A DNA stretch of 64,000 bases from the NCBI GenBank assembly GCA_023666705.1, contig JAMPBO010000003.1:62001-126000 (forward strand). Reading direction: 5' to 3'. The notes below the pieces were generated by a model. The model was not told where the DNA came from. It made no database searches and worked only from the letters and a program-made list of their open reading frames with translations. Within the stretch, counting starts at the first letter, position 1. The number at the start of each line of letters is the position of its first letter. The position numbers were made by a program, and so were the translations under genes. This document shows, in pieces, positions 52,613 through 61,842 of this stretch. The DNA is from Bacteroides sp. GTDB lineage: Bacteria > Bacillota > Clostridia > Lachnospirales > Lachnospiraceae.

Positions 52613-53746
52613 ATGGGAAAAAAAGCATTTATTTTAGCCGCTATAATATTCATAATGTCTTTTGGCACATTTGGATGCGGTCGTACAGGTGATTTGGAAT
52701 CAATTTCAACGGAAAGCAGTGGAGTTAAGGAAGAAAATGATATTGTGAATCAGGAAGAGGATGATACATTGGCGGATGGAGGAATATTACAAATTACGGG
52801 TGGAGAGGTTGTACCACTCACAAATGGCTTGTCGGCAGTCGCATATGATGGGGATTATGGATTTGATGAATTTTTGCATGAGGGAGGAGCGTCCACGGAT
52901 GCGGAGGTAGTTTCCTTTCTATCTGAAAATGTACTTACAGGTGTATATGATATTTCTTTTGGGGAAATGTCATTTGGGTGCAGTACCATTTCCGTGAAGG
53001 ATGCGGATAACCATTCTTTGTTTGGCAGAAACTTTGACTGGAATACCTGTAATGCAATGATTGTACAAAGTAAACCAGAAAATGGATATGCTTCCATTTC
53101 CACTGTCAATACGGATTTTATAAGCATGAATGGAATTGAGTTATCTTCATTACCTGCGTATGTACAGGCAATTGTCTGCCTGTATGCACCGCTTGACGGT
53201 ATGAATGAAAAGGGGCTTGCAGTTTCCGTTAATATGATTCAGGATGTTTCCGCTATTTTCCAAAGCACAGATAAGCCGGATATTACGACGACAACGGCAA
53301 TTCGTCTACTGCTGAATCAGGCATCTGATGTGGATGAGGCAGTGGAGCTGCTTGGGCAGTATGACATGCATGCTTCCATGGGATATATGATGCATTTGGC
53401 ATTGGCAGACACCAGTGGACGAAGTGTTGTTGTGGAATATATCAATAATGAGATGGTTGTAACTGAGACAAAGGTTGTCACAAATTTTTATCTTGCAGCA
53501 GGAGAAAAAAATGGTATTGGAACGGCACAGTCCCATGAGCGGTATGATATTTTAATGAAAGCCTTGTCAGAGCATACCACAATGAGTATGGATGAGGTAT
53601 GTGTGGCTTTGGATAGTGTAAGTAAGGATAACTTCGGAGAATTTGAGTCCACTGAATGGAGTATTGTATTTAACCAAAGCACGGGTGAAGTCCACTATTA
53701 CCATCGGGAAAATTATAACGATAAATATACATTTAAAATAAAGTAG
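52613..53746 (+). CDS. Secreted Ntn-hydrolase lipoprotein (choloylglycine hydrolase/NAAA-like)
   Basis: 377 residues. Lipoprotein signal peptide with lipobox FGC near residue 22. After a ~100-residue acidic propeptide comes MSFGCSTISVKD and then HSLFGRNFDWN: the Cys nucleophile and the R-N-x-D-W motif of linear-amide C-N hydrolases (choloylglycine hydrolases, N-acylethanolamine and penicillin V acylases, acid ceramidase). Self-cleavage before that Cys would free the enzyme from the lipid anchor. The start at 52613 has GGGAGTG upstream; in-frame ATGs at 52571 and 52598 lack one. Substrate unknown; a bile-salt or acyl-amide is possible. Confidence 0.8.
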   Translation: MGKKAFILAAIIFIMSFGTFGCGRTGDLESISTESSGVKEENDIVNQEEDDTLADGGILQITGGEVVPLTNGLSAVAYDGDYGFDEFLHEGGASTDAEVVSFLSENVLTGVYDISFGEMSFGCSTISVKDADNHSLFGRNFDWNTCNAMIVQSKPENGYASISTVNTDFISMNGIELSSLPAYVQAIVCLYAPLDGMNEKGLAVSVNMIQDVSAIFQSTDKPDITTTTAIRLLLNQASDVDEAVELLGQYDMHASMGYMMHLALADTSGRSVVVEYINNEMVVTETKVVTNFYLAAGEKNGIGTAQSHERYDILMKALSEHTTMSMDEVCVALDSVSKDNFGEFESTEWSIVFNQSTGEVHYYHRENYNDKYTFKIK

Positions 53747-53760
53747 AGGGCGAAAAAACA

Positions 53761-53895
53761 ATGCGGCATTTGAAATTATTGTGGGTTTTATACACATTAA
53801 AAATATACGAACAGAACCCTTGGGCAGATTCAGAAATTACAGGAAGTAAACAGTTGATTATTAAGTGTGAGGAACAAATGGAGGCGGCAGGATGA
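53761..53895 (+). CDS. Small ORF (44 aa) coupled to the ABC operon
   Basis: 44 codons starting MRHLKLLWVLYTLKIYEQN and ending MEAAG, with a short hydrophobic start. Its TGA overlaps the ATG of the next gene (ATGA). Ribosome binding site weak (GAGGG about 10 bp upstream). It could be a coupling ORF or a remnant; no family recognised. Confidence 0.35.
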   Translation: MRHLKLLWVLYTLKIYEQNPWADSEITGSKQLIIKCEEQMEAAG

Positions 53896-54653
53896 AAAAA
53901 GAAATCCTTTGTGCAAAAAATCTATGCAAGACATTTCCACAGGGAGGACAGGAAACACAAATATTAAAGTCTATCTCTATGGAAATATATGAGAATGATT
54001 TCACGGTAATTATGGGTGCGTCAGGTGCGGGAAAGTCCACGCTTTTATATGCTTTAAGCGGTATGGATGACATTACATCAGGAACACTTACATTTCAGGG
54101 AAAGCGTATGGATGGGCTTTCTGAAAATAAGATGGCGACGCTGCGGGCGAATGCATTTGGATTTGTATTTCAACAGACGCATTTGGTCAGTAACCTTACG
54201 TTATTTGAAAATGTAGCAGTGGCAGGAGCCATGGGAAAGAATAGAAACGAAAGAGCAGTGCGGGAACGGGCACTTAAATTGCTGGCACAAATGCACGTAG
54301 ATAATGCAAAGGACAGGCTGCCGTCACAGGTATCAGGTGGGGAAGCACAGAGAGCCGCAATTGCCAGGGCAATGATGAATGAGCCACAGCTGATTTTTGC
54401 CGATGAGCCGACAGGTGCACTTAATAAGTCAAACAGTGAGGAAGTGCTTAATCTGTTGACAGAGCTTAGCGAAAATGGTCAGAGTATACTGATGGTAACC
54501 CATGATATCAAAGCGGCGATTCGGGCAAACCGTATTTTATATTTGGAGGATGGACAACTGCTGGATGAGCTGTCATTGCCCTCCTATTGCCATAAGGATG
54601 AAAAGGAAAGGGAAGCCAAGGTAAACAAGTGGCTTGCCTCTTTGCGGTGGTAA
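53892..54653 (+). CDS. ABC transporter ATPase (MacB/LolD-like), second
   Basis: 253 residues. Walker A MGASGAGKSTLLYALSG, signature VSGGEAQRAAIARAM, Walker B IFADEPTGALN (Asn replaces the usual Asp after the Walker B), H-loop VTHD. C-terminal extension rich in charged residues. The permease starts 11 bp later. GGAGGCGG lies before the ATG. Confidence 0.92.
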   Translation: MKKEILCAKNLCKTFPQGGQETQILKSISMEIYENDFTVIMGASGAGKSTLLYALSGMDDITSGTLTFQGKRMDGLSENKMATLRANAFGFVFQQTHLVSNLTLFENVAVAGAMGKNRNERAVRERALKLLAQMHVDNAKDRLPSQVSGGEAQRAAIARAMMNEPQLIFADEPTGALNKSNSEEVLNLLTELSENGQSILMVTHDIKAAIRANRILYLEDGQLLDELSLPSYCHKDEKEREAKVNKWLASLRW

Positions 54654-54664
54654 GGAGGGAGTTT

Positions 54665-57016
54665 ATGGAAGCAAAAATATTGTTAAAGGCAAATCTGAAA
54701 AAGCATAAGAATGGTCTTGTGGGGATTTTTGTTTTAATGCTACTATCTATGGCGGCACTTGGAACGGCATTGACGGTATGGACGAATTCGGACACATATG
54801 TCCAGGCAGAAATGGAACGGGCAGGTTTTGGAGCACTTACCATATGGGTTTCAGGGATACCTGGGCATTTAGATTTAGCTGCTGACATTGCGGCTTTACC
54901 TGAGATTGAGCAGACAGAGCTGCAGCCTCTGATTTATTCCAATTATACGGCAAATGAACAGGAGTCTGACAGTGAGGGACAGATGATTCTTTATCGCCCT
55001 GAGGAAAACCGATACCGTTTTTTTGAGGATGATTTATCCGGCTATGTGGAAAGTCCTGATAAAATTTCGGCAGGTGAAGTATATGTATCGCCGTCAATGG
55101 TATCTATGTTTGGCACACAAATCGGGGATGAAATTACATTTCCAATTGCACGTGCAGGCAAAAATCTTACACTTACGGTAAAGGGATTTTACGAGGATCC
55201 GTTTATGGGAAGCTCGATGATTGGCATGAAGGGGTTTCTCATAAGTGAAGCTGACAGAAATAAGGCACTATCTATTTTACAAAATGCAGGGATAGACGGA
55301 TTGGCACGGGATGGTGCCATGCTGCATATTTTCCCGAGGGAACAGACGGAGTGGACCGGATTGGAGCTAAACAGTCTGATTAACGGAAAAACAGCGGTCA
55401 ATCAATATTCTGAGGATGTTCATGATAAAAATGCCATTGCAGGCTTCATGGTAATTTTGCAGAATGCTTTTTGTGGGATTCTTCTTGCCTTTGCATTGGT
55501 TTTGCTGTTTGTCGTTCTGATAGTAATCGGACACAGCATCAGCAACACCGTTGAGGCTGATACAGTGAATATGGGGATTTTGAAAACGATTGGTTTCACA
55601 TCCTCTAAATTGCGTATGCTTCAGATTGTTCAGTATATGATTCCAATTTTGGCAGGGATGCTGTTGGGTTTGGTTGTTTCCATACCTTTAAGCGGGATTG
55701 TAGCGAATATGACGATTACAACAATCGGTATACGAATTCCTATGAATTTACCAATGGTGTGGATTGGACTGTTTTATATCCTGATTTTACTTGTCTTAAC
55801 GGGCTTTGTTGTTTTAAGGACAGGCAAAATCAGCAGGATTAAACCGATGCAGGCCATTCGCAGGGATGAGGAAAACGTGTATTTTCACCCTGAACGGACA
55901 ATCTCTGCATTTGGAAAAGGGCTGCATCTCCGGCTTGCATATCGGCAGCTGATTTCAGGAAAAAGATGGTATATCGGTGCACTTATGGTGGCAGCAGTGC
56001 TTGTGTTTTTCGCCTCACTCATAGGACGTATGGATGCATGGCTCGGTACTGACGGTAAGGGTATGATGGATGCCTTCAACCCTGCCGACCACGATATAGG
56101 AGTCCAGTCTTTCGGAAGTCTGACACATGATGAATTTGAAAATACGATTCGCCGATATTCTGACATTACGGATACATATATGTTGGCAATGCCATCTGTA
56201 GCTGTTAACGGAGTGAACTATACAGCAAATGTAATTGACCAGCCTGAACGGTTTCATCTGTTGAGAGGAAAACCGTGTAACGCTGAAAATGAAATTGTAC
56301 TGACGGAGTTTGTTGCAGAAAGCTTTGGTGTTTCAATCGGTGACACGGTAACGGTCAGAGGTGACAGTGGCAGTGGAGAATTTATTGTATCAGGTATTTA
56401 TTCCTGTGCAAATGACATGGGTGACAATGTGGGAATGAATCGTGCAGGTTATCTGAATATTGGACAGGATCATCCAAATCTCTGGTGCTGGCATTATTTC
56501 TTATCGGATACTTCCCAAAAATCAGCGATTACCAAGGCATTGGAGGATGCCTACGGAGGAGATGTCCATGTACATGAAAATACGTGGCCGGGACTGTTTG
56601 GGATTATTTCAGCCATGCATTTGCTGATGATAGTTATGTACGTTATGGTGGCGGTTTTTATACTGATTGTAACCGTGATGACAGGAAGTAAAATTCTTGT
56701 CGCAGAACAAAAAAATATGGGTATTTATAAAGTAATCGGCTTTCAGGTAAACCAGCTGCGGCTGACATTTGCACTGAGATTTGGAATGGTTGCCGTTATA
56801 GGGGCATTGATAGGAGTTATACTTGCTGCATGGTTGACAGATCCGATTGTATCTGCAGTTATGAAGCTTGCAGGAATCAGCAATTTTGCTTCGACACCCG
56901 GATGGGGAACGGTACTTCTTCCGGCAAGTGTTGTGGTAGTACTCTTTATTGTTTTTGCTTACATTGCATCAGGGAAAATAAAGAAAAGCAGATTGGCAAT
57001 ATTAACGGATGAATAA
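54665..57016 (+). CDS. FtsX-type ABC permease, second
   Basis: 783 residues. N-terminal helix (about 15-38), extracellular domain, three helices near 265-400, then helix near 445, second extracellular domain, and three C-terminal helices (about 650-780): two FtsX units. Starts MEAKILLKANLKKHKNGLV at 54665 with AAGGAGGG upstream. With the preceding ATPase it forms a MacB-like exporter; substrate unknown. Confidence 0.88.
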   Translation: MEAKILLKANLKKHKNGLVGIFVLMLLSMAALGTALTVWTNSDTYVQAEMERAGFGALTIWVSGIPGHLDLAADIAALPEIEQTELQPLIYSNYTANEQESDSEGQMILYRPEENRYRFFEDDLSGYVESPDKISAGEVYVSPSMVSMFGTQIGDEITFPIARAGKNLTLTVKGFYEDPFMGSSMIGMKGFLISEADRNKALSILQNAGIDGLARDGAMLHIFPREQTEWTGLELNSLINGKTAVNQYSEDVHDKNAIAGFMVILQNAFCGILLAFALVLLFVVLIVIGHSISNTVEADTVNMGILKTIGFTSSKLRMLQIVQYMIPILAGMLLGLVVSIPLSGIVANMTITTIGIRIPMNLPMVWIGLFYILILLVLTGFVVLRTGKISRIKPMQAIRRDEENVYFHPERTISAFGKGLHLRLAYRQLISGKRWYIGALMVAAVLVFFASLIGRMDAWLGTDGKGMMDAFNPADHDIGVQSFGSLTHDEFENTIRRYSDITDTYMLAMPSVAVNGVNYTANVIDQPERFHLLRGKPCNAENEIVLTEFVAESFGVSIGDTVTVRGDSGSGEFIVSGIYSCANDMGDNVGMNRAGYLNIGQDHPNLWCWHYFLSDTSQKSAITKALEDAYGGDVHVHENTWPGLFGIISAMHLLMIVMYVMVAVFILIVTVMTGSKILVAEQKNMGIYKVIGFQVNQLRLTFALRFGMVAVIGALIGVILAAWLTDPIVSAVMKLAGISNFASTPGWGTVLLPASVVVVLFIVFAYIASGKIKKSRLAILTDE

Positions 57017-57159
57017 ATATATGCCTTTTTGTTATAGTATGGTATTTATTATAGGTATTTGTTATATGGAGGGAAGTATCATATAATGAAAGCAGAGGTT
57101 AAACCAAAGTATTTTAAATTCAATATGTGCATCAAAACCTGCACAGGAAAGGAACAGAT

Positions 57160-57777
57160 ATGAAAAAAAATTCTATTGTATTTTATTTAATTTTATTGGT
57201 GGCACTCACATTAACAGGGTGCGGTAAGTCCGACAGCAGGCAAGGTCAAAGCGGGAGCAACATGCAGGTAACGGAAACTCAGGCTGCACAAAATAAGGAT
57301 AGTGAGCAGGAAAGTACGGATACCGCAACAGATGAAAATAAAAATTCTGACGCAGGCTCTGAGGAAATGGCTGAAATTGAGGTTTGCTTCGGAGATAACG
57401 GTGCACCTTTTATTTTGCATCTTTATAATAATGATACTGCCGCAGCGATTGAGAAGCATGTGGGAACGGCAAGCTGGAGACTTCCGATTTATCACTATGA
57501 TGATTATGAAAATTGGGAGGTTATGCAGTATTATGATGTTCCGGAAAGATATGAAATTCCGTCTAATCCTGAGACCATAACAAAGGAAAAGGCAGGCGAG
57601 GTTTATTACTCAGATCCAAACCGTATCGTCCTTTTCTTCGGAGACGCTGAGGTTACGGGTGAATACACCAAAGTAGGGTACTTTGATTATACGGAGGAGT
57701 TTAAGTCCGCTGTGGAAAATAATCCTGTGCTGGAGGGCTGGGGAAATAAAATTGTTTTAATTAAAAGTAAAAATTAA
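57160..57777 (+). CDS. Cyclophilin-like-fold lipoprotein 1
   Basis: 205 residues. Signal peptide with lipobox LTGC (Cys near residue 21), a Ser/Glu/Thr-rich linker, then a domain with ICFGD-like AEIEVCFGDNGAPFILHLY, NDTAAAIEKHV, and VYYSDPNRIVLFFGDAEVTG. This matches the cyclophilin-like fold family seen in gut bacteria (role unknown; not a peptidyl-prolyl isomerase by motif). AGGAAAGGA precedes the ATG at 57160. A paralogue lies at 58108. Confidence 0.78.
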   Translation: MKKNSIVFYLILLVALTLTGCGKSDSRQGQSGSNMQVTETQAAQNKDSEQESTDTATDENKNSDAGSEEMAEIEVCFGDNGAPFILHLYNNDTAAAIEKHVGTASWRLPIYHYDDYENWEVMQYYDVPERYEIPSNPETITKEKAGEVYYSDPNRIVLFFGDAEVTGEYTKVGYFDYTEEFKSAVENNPVLEGWGNKIVLIKSKN

Positions 57778-57806
57778 AATATGAAAGCGGAAAGAGATGT
57801 GTGATT

Positions 57807-58037
57807 ATGAACAATGAAAATGATATTATCCAAAATTTAAGGGATGCAGGCTGTGACGACGGTACCATTACAGCTTTTATGACTGATTTCAGGGAAGAAA
57901 GAATAACCGATGGACTGAAGCTGCTGGCAGTACACAGGCGTGCATTATTGGATGACCTTCATAAAGACCAAAAGCAGATTGACTGCCTCGATTATTTGGT
58001 TTATAACATTGAAAAAAATGAAAAGGTGAACGTATAG
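57807..58037 (+). CDS. Small helical protein, unknown (76 aa)
   Basis: 76 residues, mostly helical, with AGCDDGTITAFMTDF and KLLAVHRRALLDDLHKDQKQIDCLDYLVYNI. I recall similar small proteins as common in Firmicutes near redox/cupin genes, but assign no function. ATG at 57807 follows AAAGAGATG; a GTG at 57801 is in frame. It sits between the two cyclophilin-like lipoprotein genes. Confidence 0.7.
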   Translation: MNNENDIIQNLRDAGCDDGTITAFMTDFREERITDGLKLLAVHRRALLDDLHKDQKQIDCLDYLVYNIEKNEKVNV

Positions 58038-58107
58038 CGTAATACGGGAGGAGATATTATTACAAAGAATCAATGCTGTTGTGCATAAGGATGGAGGAGG
58101 TACCAAA

Positions 58108-58746
58108 ATGAAACGATTTATGTATGGAGTGCTTTTCGCTATGGCGTTACTGCTTGTTACTGCCTGCGGTGGGAAGAAAGAGGGAAATGCAGATGTTAAA
58201 CTGCAGGCTGACGAGGCAGCATTAGAGCAGCAACTGGCTGACCAAGCTGAGGAAACGATTGTATCAAGTGAGGATTTGCCCATGGATACAGAGACAGAAC
58301 AAGACGAAAGTACAGAATCCGTGACGGAATTAAAACAGGAAGCCGTGCAAACGAAGCCGCAGGAAAACAAAGAACAGGAGGATGAAGAAATGATGATAAA
58401 TATTCAGATCGGTGAGCATTTACTAACTGCAACACTAGAAAAAAATTCTTCGGCAGAAGCATTGCAGGAAATGCTTTCGAAAGGGGCTGTTACGATTGAA
58501 ATGAATGATTATGCAGGCATGGAAAAGGTTGGACAGCTGCCTGAAAGTCTGCCAAAAAATGATAAGCAAATCAATACGGATGCAGGTGATTTAATATTAT
58601 ATCAGGGAAATTCCTTTGTTATTTATTACGATACAAATTCATGGAGTCTGACCAGACTCGGTAAAATCAATGACGTAACCAAGAAAGAATTAAAAGAAAT
58701 TCTGGGAAGCGGGAGTGTAACCGCCGTGTTGTCCCTTCCCGAATAG
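58108..58746 (+). CDS. Cyclophilin-like-fold lipoprotein 2
   Basis: 212 residues. Lipobox VTAC (Cys near residue 17), acidic/Gln-rich linker to about 105, then MINIQIGEHLLTATLE, SSAEALQEML, GDLILYQGNSFVIYY and LTRLGKI, the same domain as the lipoprotein at 57160, shorter. GGAGGAGG precedes the ATG at 58108. Probably arose by duplication. Confidence 0.75.
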   Translation: MKRFMYGVLFAMALLLVTACGGKKEGNADVKLQADEAALEQQLADQAEETIVSSEDLPMDTETEQDESTESVTELKQEAVQTKPQENKEQEDEEMMINIQIGEHLLTATLEKNSSAEALQEMLSKGAVTIEMNDYAGMEKVGQLPESLPKNDKQINTDAGDLILYQGNSFVIYYDTNSWSLTRLGKINDVTKKELKEILGSGSVTAVLSLPE

Positions 58747-58830
58747 TGGGAACGAGATGGAAATTTAACTGGAAAACCAATATAAACAATGATAATATTA
58801 AATGAACAAAAGAAAGAGGAGGTAACAGAA

Positions 58831-59586
58831 ATGGCAGTAAAACAGACGGCAGGAAGAAATCAGTTAGGTGAATTTGCACCTAAGTTTGCACAGTTAAACG
58901 ATGATGTGCTTTTTGGGGAAGTTTGGAGCAGGGAGGATAAACTTTCCTTGCGTGACAGAAGTCTTGTCACAGTAGTAGCCTTAATGTCACAGGGGCTCAC
59001 GGATGAATCATTTCGGTACCATCTTATGTCGGCAAAGGCAAACGGCATTACAAAGGAGGAAATTGCAGAAATCGTCACACATGCTGCCTTTTATGCAGGC
59101 TGGCCGAAGGCATGGGCTGTATTTAGGATGGCGAAAGAGATATGGAATGAGGATGAGACTGCTGAGGACGCAAAAACAGCCCATGAAAATTCAATGCTGT
59201 TTCCAATCGGTCAGCCAAATGATGGATTTGCAAAATATTTTATCGGTCAGAGTTATCTGTCGCCTGTATCAACGGAGCAGGTTGGTATATTTAATGTAAC
59301 CTTCGAACCAAAATGCCGAAATAACTGGCATGTCCACAATGCAAAAAGCGGCGGCGGACAAATATTAGTCTGCATTGCAGGACGCGGCTACTATCAGGAA
59401 TGGGGCAAGGAGGCACAGGAGCTTCACCCTGGGGATGTTGTAAATATCCCTATAGGTGTAAAGCACTGGCACGGAGCAGCACCTGACAGCTGGTTTTCCC
59501 ATCTTGCCATTGAGGTTCCTGCCGAGGAAGGATCAAATGAGTGGATGGAGCCTGTGGACGATGAGGCTTACGGTAAGTTGAAATAA
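58831..59586 (+). CDS. Carboxymuconolactone decarboxylase-cupin fusion protein
   Basis: 251 residues. The N-terminal CMD-type domain (about 1-110) has DRSLVTVVALMSQG and EEIAEIVTHAAFYAGWPKAW, without the CxxC of AhpD peroxidase members. The C-terminal cupin (about 135-245) has WHVHNAKSGGGQILVCIAG and GDVVNIPIGVKHWHGA with the metal-binding His residues. Substrate unknown. AGAGGAGG precedes the ATG. The neighbouring cyclophilin-like lipoproteins suggest a shared, undefined role. Confidence 0.85.
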   Translation: MAVKQTAGRNQLGEFAPKFAQLNDDVLFGEVWSREDKLSLRDRSLVTVVALMSQGLTDESFRYHLMSAKANGITKEEIAEIVTHAAFYAGWPKAWAVFRMAKEIWNEDETAEDAKTAHENSMLFPIGQPNDGFAKYFIGQSYLSPVSTEQVGIFNVTFEPKCRNNWHVHNAKSGGGQILVCIAGRGYYQEWGKEAQELHPGDVVNIPIGVKHWHGAAPDSWFSHLAIEVPAEEGSNEWMEPVDDEAYGKLK

Positions 59587-59742
59587 AATGTTTTTCCCAT
59601 AAAATAACAAAGATTCTGTTAATTTAATTACGACTACGGGTATCGGTGATGATTCCAGAAAAGAAATAGTGTTATATGAAGAATAGTAAAAGATAATAAA
59701 ATAAAAGCAGGGTTATGACGCAAAAGTAATAATTGATTAATT

Positions 59743-59774
59743 AATCAGGGCTTCTCACGAAGCCCCGATTTTTT
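59743..59774 (+). terminator. Terminator upstream of repeat copy C
   Basis: AATCAGGGCTTC, loop TCAC, GAAGCCCCGATT, then TTTT. It lies about 155 bp after the CMD-cupin gene. Confidence 0.8.
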
Positions 59775-59780
59775 CTTTCT

Positions 59781-59871
59781 TATAAGGCAGGATTAAAAAT
59801 CCTGCTAGGATTCGCCCAAAGTGCCATTAAAGTTGTGGTAGCATAAAGAGTGCCGAAGGCACTTTGTTCTA
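59781..59871 (+). repeat. Three-hairpin repeat element, copy C (partial)
   Basis: Lacks the first hairpin. GCAGGATT/AATCCTGC and AGTGCC/GGCACT with CTTTGTTCT are as in copy B, with a 40-bp different stretch between. It again directly follows a terminator T-tract. Confidence 0.7.
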
Positions 59872-59923
59872 TGAGGCTGTCGGCGGACGAAGACCAAAAA
59901 CTTAAAAAAAACAGCAGTGCTTA

Positions 59924-59952
59924 TTGACAAAGTCAATTTAATATGCTATAAC
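59924..59952 (+). promoter_or_regulatory. Promoter of the ABC-2 operon
   Basis: TTGACA (59924-59929), 17-bp spacer, TATAAC (59947-59952), followed immediately by an inverted repeat. Confidence 0.8.
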
Positions 59953-59954
59953 GC

Positions 59955-59972
59955 AGTTAGTGATAGCTAACT
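59955..59972. promoter_or_regulatory. AGTTAG/CTAACT operator, site 2
   Basis: AGTTAGTGATAGCTAACT, starting 2 bp after the -10. Half sites match those at 47646, with a 6-bp rather than 10-bp spacing between the hexamers. Confidence 0.6.
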
Positions 59973-60026
59973 ATTGATGTACAGTGAACCAGTCATTGAT
60001 AACGCATAAGGAAAAGGAGAATTTAC

Positions 60027-60755
60027 ATGAATATTTTAGAAATCAGCAATTTGAAGAAAAACTATCATGATTTTACCGCAGTCAACGGGATAAGTCTTGC
60101 TGTTAAGGCTGGAGAAATTCACGGGATTTTAGGTCCGAATGGTGCAGGAAAATCAACCACGATGAACTGCATACTGGGTCTTCTTCCATATGAGGGGAAC
60201 ATTACCTTTGACGGTGGTAAAAGTATTCGGGAATGGAATAAAAATATAGGCTATGTTCCTCAGGATTTGGCAATTTACCCGGAACTTACGCCTACCGAAA
60301 ATATCAGGTTTTTTTGTGCCCTTTATGGGTTCAAGGGTGCGGAGTTGAAGGAGAGAGTAGCAAAGGCTTTGGATTTTGTAGGGCTTACCGATGTGAAGGA
60401 CAAAAAATCAGGTGAGTTTTCAGGTGGTATGAAACGAAGACTTAATATGGCATGTGGAATTGCACATTCGCCAAAGCTAATTATAATGGACGAGCCGACG
60501 GTTGGTATCGACCCACAGTCCAGAAACCGCATCATGGAAAATGTTAAGGAGCTGAACCGTCAGGGTGCAGCTATTATTTACACCACCCACTATATGCCTG
60601 AGGTTGAGGATATTTGCTCAAAAATTACGGTAATAGACCATGGAAATATTATTGCTGACGGAACAAAGGACGAAATTATGCACAAAGCAGGTATGAATGA
60701 CGCCTCTATGGAGCAGATATTCTTACAGCTTACAGGCACAGACCTCAGAGATTAA
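60027..60755 (+). CDS. ABC transporter ATPase (ABC-2 export type)
   Basis: 242 residues. Walker A LGPNGAGKSTTMNCILG, signature FSGGMKRRLNMACGIA, Walker B LIIMDEPTVGIDPQ, H-loop TTHYM. Typical of NatA/drug-export ATPases that pair with ABC-2 permeases. AAAAGGAG precedes the ATG. First gene of a three-gene operon. Confidence 0.93.
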   Translation: MNILEISNLKKNYHDFTAVNGISLAVKAGEIHGILGPNGAGKSTTMNCILGLLPYEGNITFDGGKSIREWNKNIGYVPQDLAIYPELTPTENIRFFCALYGFKGAELKERVAKALDFVGLTDVKDKKSGEFSGGMKRRLNMACGIAHSPKLIIMDEPTVGIDPQSRNRIMENVKELNRQGAAIIYTTHYMPEVEDICSKITVIDHGNIIADGTKDEIMHKAGMNDASMEQIFLQLTGTDLRD

Positions 60756-60765
60756 GGAGGATAAT

Positions 60766-61842
60766 ATGAGTGTAATTTTAAGGAAAGAGCTGAAAAAGTA
60801 TTTCAGCAACAGAGTAAATATACTGTTTCTTTTTATGCTGCCGATTATTTTTGTCACATTTTTCTCTTTTGCGTTGGAGAATTACATAAACAGCGATTAT
60901 GATACCTTTGAAGATGGAAAAATATTTTATTATGCGGAAAATGCCGATGCCGTACATATGGAAAAATTCAAGGATATATCAGGGAAAATAACTGCTTCCA
61001 CAGGCATTGCCTTCGAGGAAGTAAGTGACCTTGCAGCCGCCAAAACCAGCGTTGAGCAGAGTAAGGCATTTGCCGTAATCAACATAACTGCAGACGGCTT
61101 TGATTATTTCCGTTCGGAGTTTAATGAGCCTGTTGGAGGGGAAATTGCCCGCAGCATGTTTTTACAGTTATCTGACAGCTATAAGAACCCGGCAAACGAG
61201 GTTATGATAATTGAAAACAATATGAACATTAAAAAAACTACCTCAAAGATTTACTATACCTTTGCAGCGGCAGCATTTCTCATATTGTTTATGACATTTC
61301 TCACTGCAATGAGCATCATTGAGGAAAAGGAGCTTGGAACGGATATCCGCATCAAAATTTCAAGTGTGGGCAGGAGCGGTGTCCTGCTTGCAAAGGCACT
61401 TACCTCAATCTGTGGAGGAATAGCGGAGATTATAATTATATATCTCTACTCAAGCCTTGTGATTGGCGTTAAGTGGGGTGGAAATCTTCCTCTTATTTTC
61501 ACGGTGCTGCTGCTTTTGATAGTATTCTCAACATCCTTGGGAATCATGATTGGAACATTTTGCAAAAGCAAGACTGTTGCACAGGAAACCTCGCTGGTGA
61601 TAGGAATGATATGCGGTTATCTCGGCGGTTCCATTACGCCGGCGTATCTTATGGAAAATATGCCCGTTATGTGCTATATCATAAAGCTGAGTCCCCTTTA
61701 CTGGACAAATAAAGCACTAATCAGCCTATATAATGACATTGTTGACAAGAATACTGCTTACAGTTTAATTGTTCTTGCAGTGCTGTCATTTATCTGCATT
61801 GCAATTACGCTGAAAAAGAACAAGGAGGTGCGTCATGCTTAA
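60766..61842 (+). CDS. ABC-2 type permease A
   Basis: 358 residues. N-terminal helix (about 20-40), extracellular domain, then five helices from about 175 to the end. Starts MSVILRKELKKYFSNRVNIL, as in ABC-2/YhaP-type permeases. TTAAGGAGG precedes the ATG at 60766. It overlaps the next permease gene by 8 bp. Confidence 0.87.
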   Translation: MSVILRKELKKYFSNRVNILFLFMLPIIFVTFFSFALENYINSDYDTFEDGKIFYYAENADAVHMEKFKDISGKITASTGIAFEEVSDLAAAKTSVEQSKAFAVINITADGFDYFRSEFNEPVGGEIARSMFLQLSDSYKNPANEVMIIENNMNIKKTTSKIYYTFAAAAFLILFMTFLTAMSIIEEKELGTDIRIKISSVGRSGVLLAKALTSICGGIAEIIIIYLYSSLVIGVKWGGNLPLIFTVLLLLIVFSTSLGIMIGTFCKSKTVAQETSLVIGMICGYLGGSITPAYLMENMPVMCYIIKLSPLYWTNKALISLYNDIVDKNTAYSLIVLAVLSFICIAITLKKNKEVRHA

